From: a bacterium
GTDB taxonomy: Bacteria; Actinomycetota; Acidimicrobiia; Spongiisociales; Spongiisociaceae
DNA length: 56,479 nucleotides
NCBI GenBank assembly: GCA_028821235.1
Contig: JAPPGV010000120.1
Location: 1-56,479, forward strand
Direction: 5' to 3'
The translations under genes were made by a program, and so were the position numbers. The notes below the pieces were generated by a model, which ran no database searches, was not told the DNA's origin, and worked only from the letters and a program-made list of their open reading frames with translations. Of this stretch, positions 14,643-24,337 are shown piece after piece; position 1 is the first letter of the stretch; the number at the start of each line of letters is the position of its first letter.

Positions 14643-15595
14643 GAACCGGCTTGTCGGTCCTGGCGGTTGCCTCTTCGGTGGTCTTTGCCGTATCCGGGGT
14701 TGCGCTCTGGATAAAGCCGCCTCGGCGCCTGCGGTCGCGGGTGCGACCCTACTCCAACGCCCCCGGGTTCGAGTTCCGTCCGAGCGCCGACGCCGCGGGC
14801 CGGATGGATCCGGGACGGACGTTCGGCGAGGGTGCCATTCGCCGCTTGGTTGGACCGATGTTGGCCGGGGTGGTGTATCCGTTGGCGCGGCTCCTGATGC
14901 CGATGGACGATCGGGAGCTGGCCGTCCGCCTGCGCCAGGGGGGTCTGTTTCCGGATCTGGATGAAGCCGCACGACCCCGGGCATACCGGATGCGGTCCCT
15001 CGGCCTGATGGTCCTGTACGCCACCGGTCTGGCAGGAGTCGCGTTGCTGAGTGGCGGGTCCGCCATGAGGGTGATCCTGTTCATGGCGGCCGGTGCAACC
15101 TTGGGCGGTCTCCAGGTTCGTACCCGGTTGTCCGAGGCTGTCCGCCGTCGCCGGGAGGCCATCCGCTCGGAGCTCTACACCATCAACCAGCTGGTGGCCA
15201 TGTACACCCGGGTGGGAGGTGGACCCATCCAGGGTCTTCGGTACGTGGTGAGCCGCGCCCGCGGGATCGCGGTGGAGGAGATCGCCGAGGTGCTCCACCT
15301 GCACGAGCGGGGTTGGGTCTTCGCCGAGGCCATGGCCCGGGCGGAGAGGCTGACGCCGGAGCCGGAGGCGGCCCGGACCTACCGCGTCATGGCGAGATCC
15401 CAGGAGCAGGGATCCGATCTCTCCCATGCGCTGCTCGGGCTGTCGAAGGACCTGAGGGCGATGCGGCGGGATGCGCTCAGGAGGGCGGCGGCGCGGCGGC
15501 GGATCCTGATGGTCATTCCGGTGGTGGTGGTCCTCGCGCCCATCACGATGCTGTTCATGGCCGCCCCGATCCCATCGATCGTGTTCGGGGGATGA
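14639..15595 (+). CDS. tadC: TadC-like inner membrane platform protein
   Basis: 318 residues from the ATG in ATGA overlapping the tadB stop; GAGAAGGGA at 14621-14629 is a plausible ribosome-binding site. An N-terminal membrane segment (residues 5-25), a hydrophobic pair around 120-155 and a C-terminal one (about 285-315) enclose a cytosolic T2SF domain with REAIRSELYTINQLVAMYTR and AEAMARAERL. It is the usual partner of TadB. The pilin gene follows after about 100 bp. Confidence 0.85.
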   Translation: MRTGLSVLAVASSVVFAVSGVALWIKPPRRLRSRVRPYSNAPGFEFRPSADAAGRMDPGRTFGEGAIRRLVGPMLAGVVYPLARLLMPMDDRELAVRLRQGGLFPDLDEAARPRAYRMRSLGLMVLYATGLAGVALLSGGSAMRVILFMAAGATLGGLQVRTRLSEAVRRRREAIRSELYTINQLVAMYTRVGGGPIQGLRYVVSRARGIAVEEIAEVLHLHERGWVFAEAMARAERLTPEPEAARTYRVMARSQEQGSDLSHALLGLSKDLRAMRRDALRRAAARRRILMVIPVVVVLAPITMLFMAAPIPSIVFGG

Positions 15596-15691
15596 GCAGA
15601 TTGGGGGAGCAGGGGTTCGGCGGGTCAGGTGGCTCTGCTGGTTCGTTGGTCGGGTCGTATCGAGCAATTCCGAGATAGGAAGGGAGCAAAG

Positions 15692-15919
15692 GTGAAGATC
15701 AAGATCGGCGCCAGGACGATGGCGCGGGTTCATGCCCGTACGCTGTGGATTCGGGAGGAGAAGGGAGCAGCCGAGACCTCGACGATCCTGGCCTGGATAG
15801 TGGTCGGCGTGCTGGTGGTGTTCGCCCTCCGGACGGGGCTTACAAATGCGGGGACAACCGTGATCACCTGGGTGACGGACCAGATCACAAACGTGACCGT
15901 CGCTCCTGCCAACCCCTGA
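15692..15919 (+). CDS. Flp-type pilin-like small membrane peptide
   Basis: 75 residues from GTG at 15692, chosen because AGGAAGGGAG lies about 6 nt upstream; a longer frame to 15629 has no such site. A basic leader of about 30 residues ends in EEKGAAETST and is followed by a hydrophobic helix (ILAWIVVGVLVVFAL) and a polar C-terminus. This is the layout of class III (Flp) prepilins, which are cut after a Gly just before the helix. The Glu is 3 residues after the Gly rather than the usual 5, and the usual Glu-Tyr pair is absent. Its place after tadC supports the role of major pilin. Confidence 0.75.
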   Translation: MKIKIGARTMARVHARTLWIREEKGAAETSTILAWIVVGVLVVFALRTGLTNAGTTVITWVTDQITNVTVAPANP

Positions 15920-15965
15920 CAATGGAGCGGGACTTGCGATTCGCGCGCGACGACTGGGCGACGGC

Positions 15966-16187
15966 ATGATCTACCCATCGGATGCCGGCAGCGATCCCCG
16001 GCTCTTCCCCCCGGTCCTCGATGTGCCCGGGGTGGCCGACCTGCTCGGTCTCTCCATAGAGGAGACCCGCCGGCTCATCGGAGAGGGCTGGATCGACTGC
16101 GCCCGCGTGAAGGGGCGCCTCCTGTTCCATCGTGACCGGGTCATCGAGTGGCTCCGGAGCCAGCGCGTGGACCCCGACGATTGGTAG
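15966..16187 (+). CDS. Excisionase/MerR-type HTH DNA-binding protein
   Basis: 73 residues. The fold is that of the excisionase family (HTH_17): LDVPGVADLLGLSIEETRRLIGEGW gives the helix-turn-helix and RVKGRLLFHRDRVIEWLRSQ the wing and final helix. Such proteins are small regulators or recombination directionality factors. No integrase is nearby, so a regulatory role, perhaps for the adjacent Tad cluster, is more likely. The TAG stop codon is shared with the left end of an inverted-repeat element. Confidence 0.85.
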   Translation: MIYPSDAGSDPRLFPPVLDVPGVADLLGLSIEETRRLIGEGWIDCARVKGRLLFHRDRVIEWLRSQRVDPDDW

Positions 16188-16351
16188 TGGTCTGTCTGTG
16201 GAACCGCTAGGCGTACTCTGGCGGTCATCGGCGCCCCTCGCTGCGTTCCGCTTCCTCACCGTGCCGCTGCGGGCACGCCTTCGTCAGCGGGCCTTGCGAG
16301 GAACACCGCTGCCGACGCCATACCACGCCGCCATTCCACAGACAGACCACT
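16186..16351. mobile_element. 166-bp MITE-like element with perfect 18-bp terminal inverted repeats
   Basis: The left end AGTGGTCTGTCTGTGGAA (16186-16203) is an exact reverse complement of the right end at 16334-16351. There is no reading frame inside. The interior carries a CCGCTG...CAGCGG hairpin and matches the degenerate copy at 9483-9640. Short, non-coding, dispersed and bounded by long inverted repeats is what defines a MITE. No clear target-site duplication is seen. The left end includes the AG of the upstream gene's stop codon. Confidence 0.8.
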
Positions 16352-16409
16352 GGCAAGACGTTTGGCAGGCCGGAAAGAGCCGGAACCGTGCCTAGCCTCG
16401 GCTAGGCTA

Positions 16410-16421
16410 GAACGTATGTTC
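16410..16421. promoter_or_regulatory. LexA (SOS) box upstream of ruvC
   Basis: GAACGTATGTTC is a perfect match to the actinobacterial LexA operator core GAAC-N4-GTTC. It lies just after a -10-like TAGGCT (16403-16408), inside or next to the transcription start, and 30 bp before the ruvC GTG. An inverted repeat CCTAGCC-TC-GGCTAGG (16391-16406) abuts it. This implies that ruvCAB is repressed by LexA and induced by DNA damage. Confidence 0.85.
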
Positions 16422-16450
16422 GCATCACCGGTACCGGCCCCGGAAACGCC

Positions 16451-16966
16451 GTGCTCGTGATCGGTATCGATCCCGGGCTGACGACCACCGGGTTCGGTGC
16501 GGTCCGCAGGGGCGCCGGCTCGCCGGCCGTCCGGGCCGCGGGCGTGATCAGGACGGAAGCCGGCCTGCCCACCGCCACCCGGCTGGACGTCCTGTACCAG
16601 GACATCACGGAGCTGATCGAGGAGGTCCGGCCGGAGGTGATGGCCATCGAGCGGGTCTTCGTCAACCGGAACCGTCTCACCGCCACCCAGGTGAGCCAGG
16701 CTTCGGGGGTGATAATGCTGGCGGCGGCACGGGCAGGGCTCGAGGTGTTCGAGTACTCCCCTTCGGCTGTCAAGGCGATCGTCACCGGCGACGGCCGGGC
16801 TTCCAAGGCGCAGGTCCAGCAGATGGTGGCGCGGCGTCTCGGCATGCGGGAGGCGCCCCGACCGGCCGACGCCGCCGATGCCCTGGCCATCGCCCTCTGC
16901 CACATGCAGAGCACGGGCAACCGGCTGGGCCGCGTCGAGGCGGCGGCTCGGAGGGCTGCCGGATGA
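16451..16966 (+). CDS. ruvC: Holliday junction resolvase RuvC
   Basis: 171 residues from GTG 16451 (GTG 16457 is an alternative). It is the dimeric endonuclease that cuts four-way junctions bound by RuvAB. Acidic catalytic residues are visible: Asp7 in VIGIDPG, Glu67 in MAIERVF and the Asp pair in PADAADALA near residue 140. FVNRNRLTATQVSQASGV is the conserved DNA-contact stretch. It heads ruvC-ruvA-ruvB with a 4-bp overlap to ruvA and is preceded by a LexA box. Confidence 0.97.
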   Translation: MLVIGIDPGLTTTGFGAVRRGAGSPAVRAAGVIRTEAGLPTATRLDVLYQDITELIEEVRPEVMAIERVFVNRNRLTATQVSQASGVIMLAAARAGLEVFEYSPSAVKAIVTGDGRASKAQVQQMVARRLGMREAPRPADAADALAIALCHMQSTGNRLGRVEAAARRAAG

Positions 16967-17550
16967 TCGGCCGGCTCCGGGGCATGCTGGTCGCCAAGGG
17001 CGAGTCGGGTGTCGTGATCGAGGCCGGCGGCGTCGGTTACGAGGTGAACGTGACGCCTCGGGATCTGACGTCTCTGCCCGGCCTGGGCGAGGAGGTGGTG
17101 CTGCATACCCACCTGGCGGTGCGGGAGGACAACATGGCTCTCTACGGCTTCGACGGGCAGGCCAGCCGCGACATGTTCAGGATCCTCCTGGGCGCCAGCG
17201 GCGTGGGGCCGGCCCTGGCCATGGCCATCCTGGCGACAATGCGCCCGGCCGATCTCCGCCAGGCCGTAGCCACGGATGATGTCGCGGCGCTGGTGGCGGC
17301 CCCCGGGATCGGTAAGCGCAAGGCCGAGAAGCTGATCCTCGACCTCCGGCCCAAGCTGGGCTCCATGGTGGTGGGCATGGCATCTACCTCGGAGGTGGCG
17401 AGGGTCAGGGAGGCCCTCGAGTCCCTGGGCTACCTGCCGGTCGAGGTTCGTGCGGCCCTGGAGGAGATTTCGCTCGACGGACCGGTGGAGGAGATGGTCA
17501 GGAGCGCGCTCAAGGTGATGGGCCGGAACAGGGGCCTCTCCGGTGCGTGA
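16963..17550 (+). CDS. ruvA: Holliday junction branch migration protein RuvA
   Basis: 195 residues. Domain I is the OB-fold (MIGRLRGMLVAKGESGVVIEA). Domain II has two helix-hairpin-helix motifs, one around LLGASGVGPALAMAIL and one at AAPGIGKRKAEKLIL. Domain III is the C-terminal UBA-like bundle that contacts RuvB (VREALESLGYLPVEVRAAL). Tetramers hold the junction in a square-planar form. It overlaps ruvC by 4 bp and ruvB by 8 bp. Confidence 0.97.
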   Translation: MIGRLRGMLVAKGESGVVIEAGGVGYEVNVTPRDLTSLPGLGEEVVLHTHLAVREDNMALYGFDGQASRDMFRILLGASGVGPALAMAILATMRPADLRQAVATDDVAALVAAPGIGKRKAEKLILDLRPKLGSMVVGMASTSEVARVREALESLGYLPVEVRAALEEISLDGPVEEMVRSALKVMGRNRGLSGA

Positions 17551-18568
17551 GGACGGCCTCCTGGCCACCCACCCCACCGAGGAGGACCACGCCGGCGAGG
17601 TGCTGCTCCGTCCCAAGACGCTGGACGAGTTCGTGGGGCAGCGGAAGATCAAGCAGCGCCTCTCCGTCTCCATGGACGCCTCGATCAAGCTGGGCCGCCC
17701 CCTCGATCACCTGCTGCTCTCGGGTCCGCCCGGCCTGGGCAAGACCACCCTGGCCCGCATCATCGCCGCCGAGATGGGGGCGCAGCTCCGCTCGACCTCG
17801 GGCCCGGCGGTGGAACGCCCCGGAGACCTGGCCGCCATCCTGTCGGGGCTGGAGTACGGGGACGTGCTGTTCATCGACGAGATCCACCGCCTGCAGCGGG
17901 TCATAGAGGAGGTCCTGTACTCGGCGATGGAGGACTTCGCCCTCGACATCGTGGTCGGCAAGGGCCCGACCGCCCAATCGCTCCGCCTGAGCCTGCCCCG
18001 GTTCACCCTGGTCGGCGCCACCACCAGGATCGGAACGGTGACCGCCCCCCTGCGGGATCGTTTCGGCATGGTGGACCGGCTCGACTACTACGAGGACGAT
18101 GAACTGAAGCGGATCGTGACTAGGTCGGCGACCATCATCGGCGTCCCGGTGACCGACCATGCCGCCGGCTACGTGGCGGTCCGGAGCCGGGGCACGCCGC
18201 GCATTGCCAACCGCCTGCTGACCAGGATGAGCGAGTACGCGGTGGCGCGGGCGGACGGGCGCATAGACGAGGCCGTCGCCGCGGCCGGTATGGCGCTCTG
18301 GGAGGTGGACGATCTGGGACTGGACAAGGTGGACCGAATGATCCTCGACGCCATCGTGTCCAAGTTCGGCGGCGGCCCCGTGGGGCTCACCACCCTGGCG
18401 ATCGCCGTTGGGGAGGAGCCGGAGACGGTGGAGTCGGCCTACGAGCCGTTTCTCGTCCAGCGGGGACTGGTGGCGCGCACCCCGCGCGGGCGGATGGCCA
18501 CGGCGCTCAGCTACGAGCACATGGGCGTGCCGGCGCCCGGATCGGCCCAGACTTCCTTCCTAGGCTAG
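17543..18568 (+). CDS. ruvB: Holliday junction branch migration helicase RuvB
   Basis: 341 residues from GTG 17543, overlapping ruvA by 8 bp. AAA+ features: Walker A GPPGLGKTTLA near residue 60, Walker B LFIDEIHRL near residue 111, sensor 1 GATTRIG, and an arginine finger region in PLRDRFGMVDRL. The C-terminal winged helix is present (KFGGGPVGLTTLA). It is the hexameric motor of the RuvAB complex. The queA gene follows after 48 bp. Confidence 0.98.
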   Translation: MREDGLLATHPTEEDHAGEVLLRPKTLDEFVGQRKIKQRLSVSMDASIKLGRPLDHLLLSGPPGLGKTTLARIIAAEMGAQLRSTSGPAVERPGDLAAILSGLEYGDVLFIDEIHRLQRVIEEVLYSAMEDFALDIVVGKGPTAQSLRLSLPRFTLVGATTRIGTVTAPLRDRFGMVDRLDYYEDDELKRIVTRSATIIGVPVTDHAAGYVAVRSRGTPRIANRLLTRMSEYAVARADGRIDEAVAAAGMALWEVDDLGLDKVDRMILDAIVSKFGGGPVGLTTLAIAVGEEPETVESAYEPFLVQRGLVARTPRGRMATALSYEHMGVPAPGSAQTSFLG

Positions 18569-18616
18569 GCGGCCACCGGCCACTGACGCCTGCCTAATGT
18601 CCACCAGCTTGCTCCC

Positions 18617-20772
<2,156 letters not shown>

Positions 20773-20783
20773 AGCATGTCCCG

Positions 20784-20845
20784 TAACCTCAACTTCCCCT
20801 CTTCGTCATGACCGCTACCATCGACCCACCCTCATACAGGTGGGT
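20784..20845 (+). promoter_or_regulatory. Promoter-like hexamer and hairpin in the yajC leader
   Basis: TAACCT (20784-20789), the same hexamer that precedes several leaderless genes here, begins a roughly 100-nt stretch before yajC. A perfect 7-bp hairpin follows, ACCCACC (20824-20830) and GGTGGGT (20839-20845) with an 8-nt loop. There is no T run, so it is not a standard terminator. It may be a 5' leader structure. Confidence 0.35.
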
Positions 20846-20896
20846 CCGTATCCGAGGCGGTCCCAAGCAAAACCGATCCGAAAGAGGTGTGAAAAG

Positions 20897-21196
20897 GTGT
20901 CCGTTGCCTACATAGCCCAGACAGACGCCGGTGGCGGTCTCAGCGTCCTGTGGCCGCTGTTGCTGCTCGGCGCGCTCATGTACTTCCTCATCATCCGGCC
21001 GCAGCGCAAGCGGACCCGGAAGCAGCAAGCTCTGTCGGCCGCCCTGGAGGTCGGCGATCAGGTTCGCACCATCGGTGGCCTGATGGGAGTGATCGTCGGG
21101 TTGGGCGACGACTGGGTGACCCTCGGCATCGAGGAAGGGCGCATCAGGGTGCTGCGCAGCGCCGTGGCATCCCGCATGAACGCCGACTCCTCCTAG
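20897..21196 (+). CDS. yajC: Sec translocon accessory protein YajC
   Basis: 99 residues from GTG 20897 with GAGG about 9 nt upstream. One membrane helix (about residues 11-32, LSVLWPLLLLGALMYFLIIRPQRKR) with the family's IIRPQRKR end, then a small cytosolic barrel with GDQVRTIGGLMGVI. YajC associates with SecDF. It is followed by secD after 15 bp. Confidence 0.95.
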   Translation: MSVAYIAQTDAGGGLSVLWPLLLLGALMYFLIIRPQRKRTRKQQALSAALEVGDQVRTIGGLMGVIVGLGDDWVTLGIEEGRIRVLRSAVASRMNADSS

Positions 21197-21211
21197 GAGT
21201 AGAACTCTCCC

Positions 21212-22741
21212 GTGTTTCGCCGCTGGCTCGCGGTCGTCATCCTGGCTGGTCTCGCCTGGGGTGGGCTGGTTGCGATCTTCGCTCTCGGCTGGACCCCCCG
21301 GCTGGGCCTTGACCTGCAGGGCGGAACCTCGGTCATCCTGGAGGGGCCGGAAGGCACCGACGAGAGAGTGATCGAGACCGCGGTCGAGGTCATGAGGCGG
21401 CGGATCGAGGACTTCGGGAGCGTCCAGGAGCCGGAGATCTCCATCACCGGAGGAACTTCGATACTGGTCCAGTTGCCCGGCGTGACCGATCAGGAGCGGG
21501 CGCTGAACGCGGTGGGGAGAACCGGGCTGCTGTCCTTCCGGCCGGTCCTGTCCATCTCACCGTATCTGGGGGCGGGGGAGCAGGGTGAAGGCTTCGTGTT
21601 CCCCGACGGCGTCGACCCCGAGACCGGGCTCACCGTCGAAGACGACATCAACGCGGACAGATCGTTCCTGCCCGAGTACGACGACCTGGGGAACATCGCC
21701 GCGGTCTACGAGGTGGGCCCGGCGGACATCGCCGCCCATCGCCAGGGCATCTGTAACCACGGGCTGGACTGTTCCCGATTGCCCACCGTGCCGAGCCTCC
21801 TGACCGGCGCGGAGGTGGCTTCGGCCCTAGCCCTCTTCGGGCAGTATGCCGATAGCGCATGGACGGTGCAGCTCAACATGACCGGGGAGGGCGCCGGCCG
21901 GTTCGCGGCGGTCACCGGGCTGCTCGCCCAGTATCCCATGGGAACCCCCAACCGCCGGTTGGCGATAGTGCTGGACGGAGCGGTTGTTTCGGCGCCGGAG
22001 ATCTCGGCCGGCGTCGGTCCGGACGGAATCAGCGGGGGTACCGCGGTCATAACCCTGGGCGCGTCGGAGGACCAACAGGAGGAAGCCGAGGATCTGACCA
22101 CCGTTTTGCGGTACGGGTCGTTGCCGGTGGCCTTCGAGCGATCAGCGGTCCAGAAGGTCTCGGCAACCCTCGGCGAGGACTCCCTACGAGCGGGACTGAT
22201 CGCGGGCGTGGGGGCCTTGGTGCTGGTGGTGTTCTTCCTGATGGTCTACTACCGCTCCCTCGGATTGGTGACCCTGCTGGGGTTGACCGTGTTCGGCAGC
22301 CTGCTGATCGTCATCTTCGGGGTGCTCGGAGCCTGGCAGGGCCTTACCCTGACCCTTTCCGGGGTGGCCGGGGTGATCGTGTCGATCGGGATCACCACCG
22401 ACTCTTACATCGTCCTGTTCGAGCGGACCAAAGAGGAGATCCGCAACGGCCGGACTGTCGTCGACGCCAATAGGGAGGCCTACCGGCGGGCCTTCCGGAC
22501 CATCCTCACCGCCGACTTCGTGTCGTTCGTCGGCGCGGTGCTCTTGTGGGCGCTGGCGATCGGTCCGGTCAAGGGCTTCGCCCAGGCACTGGGCATCGCC
22601 ACGGTGCTCGACGTGATCGTGTTCGTAGTGTTCACGCGCAACGCGTCGGCGATCATGGCCCGGAGCCGGCTCGGCGACGGCGGGTTCTTCAGCATCCGGG
22701 GCACGACCGGACAGCAGCTGCCCCAGGGGGCCTCGCGATGA
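21212..22741 (+). CDS. secD: Protein translocase subunit SecD
   Basis: 509 residues from a GTG. The first membrane helix (residues 5-25) is followed by the GLDLQGGTSVILE signature, the large periplasmic P1 region, and five C-terminal membrane helices (about 325-500) with VSIGITTDSYIVLFERTKEE. SecDF uses the proton gradient to finish export through SecYEG. It overlaps secF by 4 bp (ATGA). The size is at the short end for Actinobacteria. Confidence 0.96.
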   Translation: MFRRWLAVVILAGLAWGGLVAIFALGWTPRLGLDLQGGTSVILEGPEGTDERVIETAVEVMRRRIEDFGSVQEPEISITGGTSILVQLPGVTDQERALNAVGRTGLLSFRPVLSISPYLGAGEQGEGFVFPDGVDPETGLTVEDDINADRSFLPEYDDLGNIAAVYEVGPADIAAHRQGICNHGLDCSRLPTVPSLLTGAEVASALALFGQYADSAWTVQLNMTGEGAGRFAAVTGLLAQYPMGTPNRRLAIVLDGAVVSAPEISAGVGPDGISGGTAVITLGASEDQQEEAEDLTTVLRYGSLPVAFERSAVQKVSATLGEDSLRAGLIAGVGALVLVVFFLMVYYRSLGLVTLLGLTVFGSLLIVIFGVLGAWQGLTLTLSGVAGVIVSIGITTDSYIVLFERTKEEIRNGRTVVDANREAYRRAFRTILTADFVSFVGAVLLWALAIGPVKGFAQALGIATVLDVIVFVVFTRNASAIMARSRLGDGGFFSIRGTTGQQLPQGASR

Positions 22742-23748
22742 GCGCGATCGGCCGTCTCTACCGGGCCGAGACCTCGATCGACTTCGTCGGCCAGGCCCGC
22801 CGGTGGTTCATCGTCTCGGGCGTCGCGATCGCGCTCTGCCTGCTGAGCCTGGGCATCCGCAACCTCAACCTCAGCCTGGACTTCACCGGTGGTACCTCCA
22901 TCAGCATGCCCAACCCGGCCGGCGCGGGTATCGGTGAGATCCGCTCGGCCTTGGGATCGATGGGCGCCGCGGCCCGCGTGCAGCTGGTGGACGACGGCAC
23001 TTCGATCCGGATCCAGACCGAAGCGGTCGACCTCGACACCGAGCGCTCGATGGTGGTGTCACTCGTAGAGGTGGCCGGGACCACGATCGAAGTGACCGAC
23101 GTGGAGTCGGTGGGCCCCACGTTCGGGCGCCAGATCGCCGGGCGGGCGATGCAGGCGTTGCTGGTGTTCCTGGGCGTGGTGGTGGTCTTCATCAGCATCC
23201 GGTTCGAGTGGAAGATGGCGATCGGCGCCATAGCGGCCCTGTTGCACGACCTGATCCTGACGGCGGGGGCGTATTCGCTGCTGGGCTTCGAGGTCACCCC
23301 GGCCACGGTGGTGGCGGTGCTCACGATCCTCGGGTACTCCCTCTACGACACCGTGGTCGTCTACGACAAGATCAAGGAGAACGTGGAGTCCGACCGGGAC
23401 CGGCGTACCTACACCGACCTGGTGAACCGGTCCATGAACCAGGTGTTGATGCGATCCATCAACACCTCGCTCACCAGCCTGCTCCCGGTTGGTTCCCTGC
23501 TGTTCATCGGCTCGTTGCTGCTGGGAGCCGGCACGCTCCGCGACTTCGCGCTGGCGCTGTTCGTAGGGATCGCTGCCGGTACCTACTCGTCGATATTCGT
23601 GGCCGCGCCGCTGCTCGCCCTGTGGAAGGAACGCGAGACGGAGTGGTCGAGGCGCCGCTACCGGTCGGAACGCAAGGCCGGTGGCTCGAGACCCGCCGGT
23701 CACCGTCTCAGTTCCAGAGGCCAGCAGACCGCTCGAAGGCAGAAGTAG
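22738..23748 (+). CDS. secF: Protein translocase subunit SecF
   Basis: 336 residues from the ATG overlapping the secD stop. First helix at about residues 22-40, then LDFTGGTSISMP, a short external domain, and five further helices (about 140-300) with ILGYSLYDTVVVYDKIKEN. The C-terminal tail is basic (RRRYRSERKAGG). It forms the SecDF complex with its neighbour. Confidence 0.96.
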   Translation: MSAIGRLYRAETSIDFVGQARRWFIVSGVAIALCLLSLGIRNLNLSLDFTGGTSISMPNPAGAGIGEIRSALGSMGAAARVQLVDDGTSIRIQTEAVDLDTERSMVVSLVEVAGTTIEVTDVESVGPTFGRQIAGRAMQALLVFLGVVVVFISIRFEWKMAIGAIAALLHDLILTAGAYSLLGFEVTPATVVAVLTILGYSLYDTVVVYDKIKENVESDRDRRTYTDLVNRSMNQVLMRSINTSLTSLLPVGSLLFIGSLLLGAGTLRDFALALFVGIAAGTYSSIFVAAPLLALWKERETEWSRRRYRSERKAGGSRPAGHRLSSRGQQTARRQK

Positions 23749-23797
23749 ATGAGACCCGCGTCCCTCCCGCCCGGCTCTATCCGACCACCCTCCTAGG

Positions 23798-24334
23798 ATG
23801 ACGGTGATGGATGTCGGTCGGTTGAGCACGCTGGTCCGTGACGTCCCCGGCTTCCCGGTTCCGGAGGTGACGTTCAAGGACATCACGCCGCTGCTGGCCG
23901 ATCCCGACGCCCTCCGGTTGGCCACAGACCTGCTCGCTGCTCCGTTCGAAGATGCGAGTGTGACCACGGTGGCGGGGATCGAGGCCCGGGGTTTCGTGCT
24001 GGCGCCGGCTGTCGCCCTCGTCCTCGGCTGCGGCTTCGTACCGCTGCGGAAGCCGGGAAAGTTGCCCTACCACACCCGTAAGGAGGAGTACCAACTCGAG
24101 TACGGGCTAGACGCGCTGGAGGTTCATGTCGACGGCGTCGGCCCGGACGACCGGGTGCTGCTAGTGGACGACGTGATAGCCACCGGCGGCACGGCCCGGG
24201 CGGCTACCAACCTGATCCGGGGGCTGGACGCGGAACTGGTCGGCATGGGGGTACTCATCGAGCTGGCCTTTCTGGGTGGAAGGGAAACGCTGGACGGAGT
24301 CGATCTGCATTCGATCCTGACCTATGACAGCTGA
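23798..24334 (+). CDS. apt: Adenine phosphoribosyltransferase
   Basis: 178 residues. It joins adenine and PRPP to make AMP. The PRPP-binding loop is VLLVDDVIATGGTARAA near residue 122, and the base-binding blocks are FKDITPLL, GIEARGF and RKPGKLPYHT. A slightly later ATG at 23807 could also be used. Placement between secF and rel is the standard order in many bacteria. The rel gene begins 3 bp after its stop. Confidence 0.96.
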   Translation: MTVMDVGRLSTLVRDVPGFPVPEVTFKDITPLLADPDALRLATDLLAAPFEDASVTTVAGIEARGFVLAPAVALVLGCGFVPLRKPGKLPYHTRKEEYQLEYGLDALEVHVDGVGPDDRVLLVDDVIATGGTARAATNLIRGLDAELVGMGVLIELAFLGGRETLDGVDLHSILTYDS

Positions 24335-24337
24335 GCC

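Noticed and set aside
16416-16460. A 14-codon upstream reading frame (ATG 16416) ending over GTG 16457 of ruvC
   Set aside because: Its ATG lies inside the LexA box, and the frame is too short and featureless to call a leader peptide.
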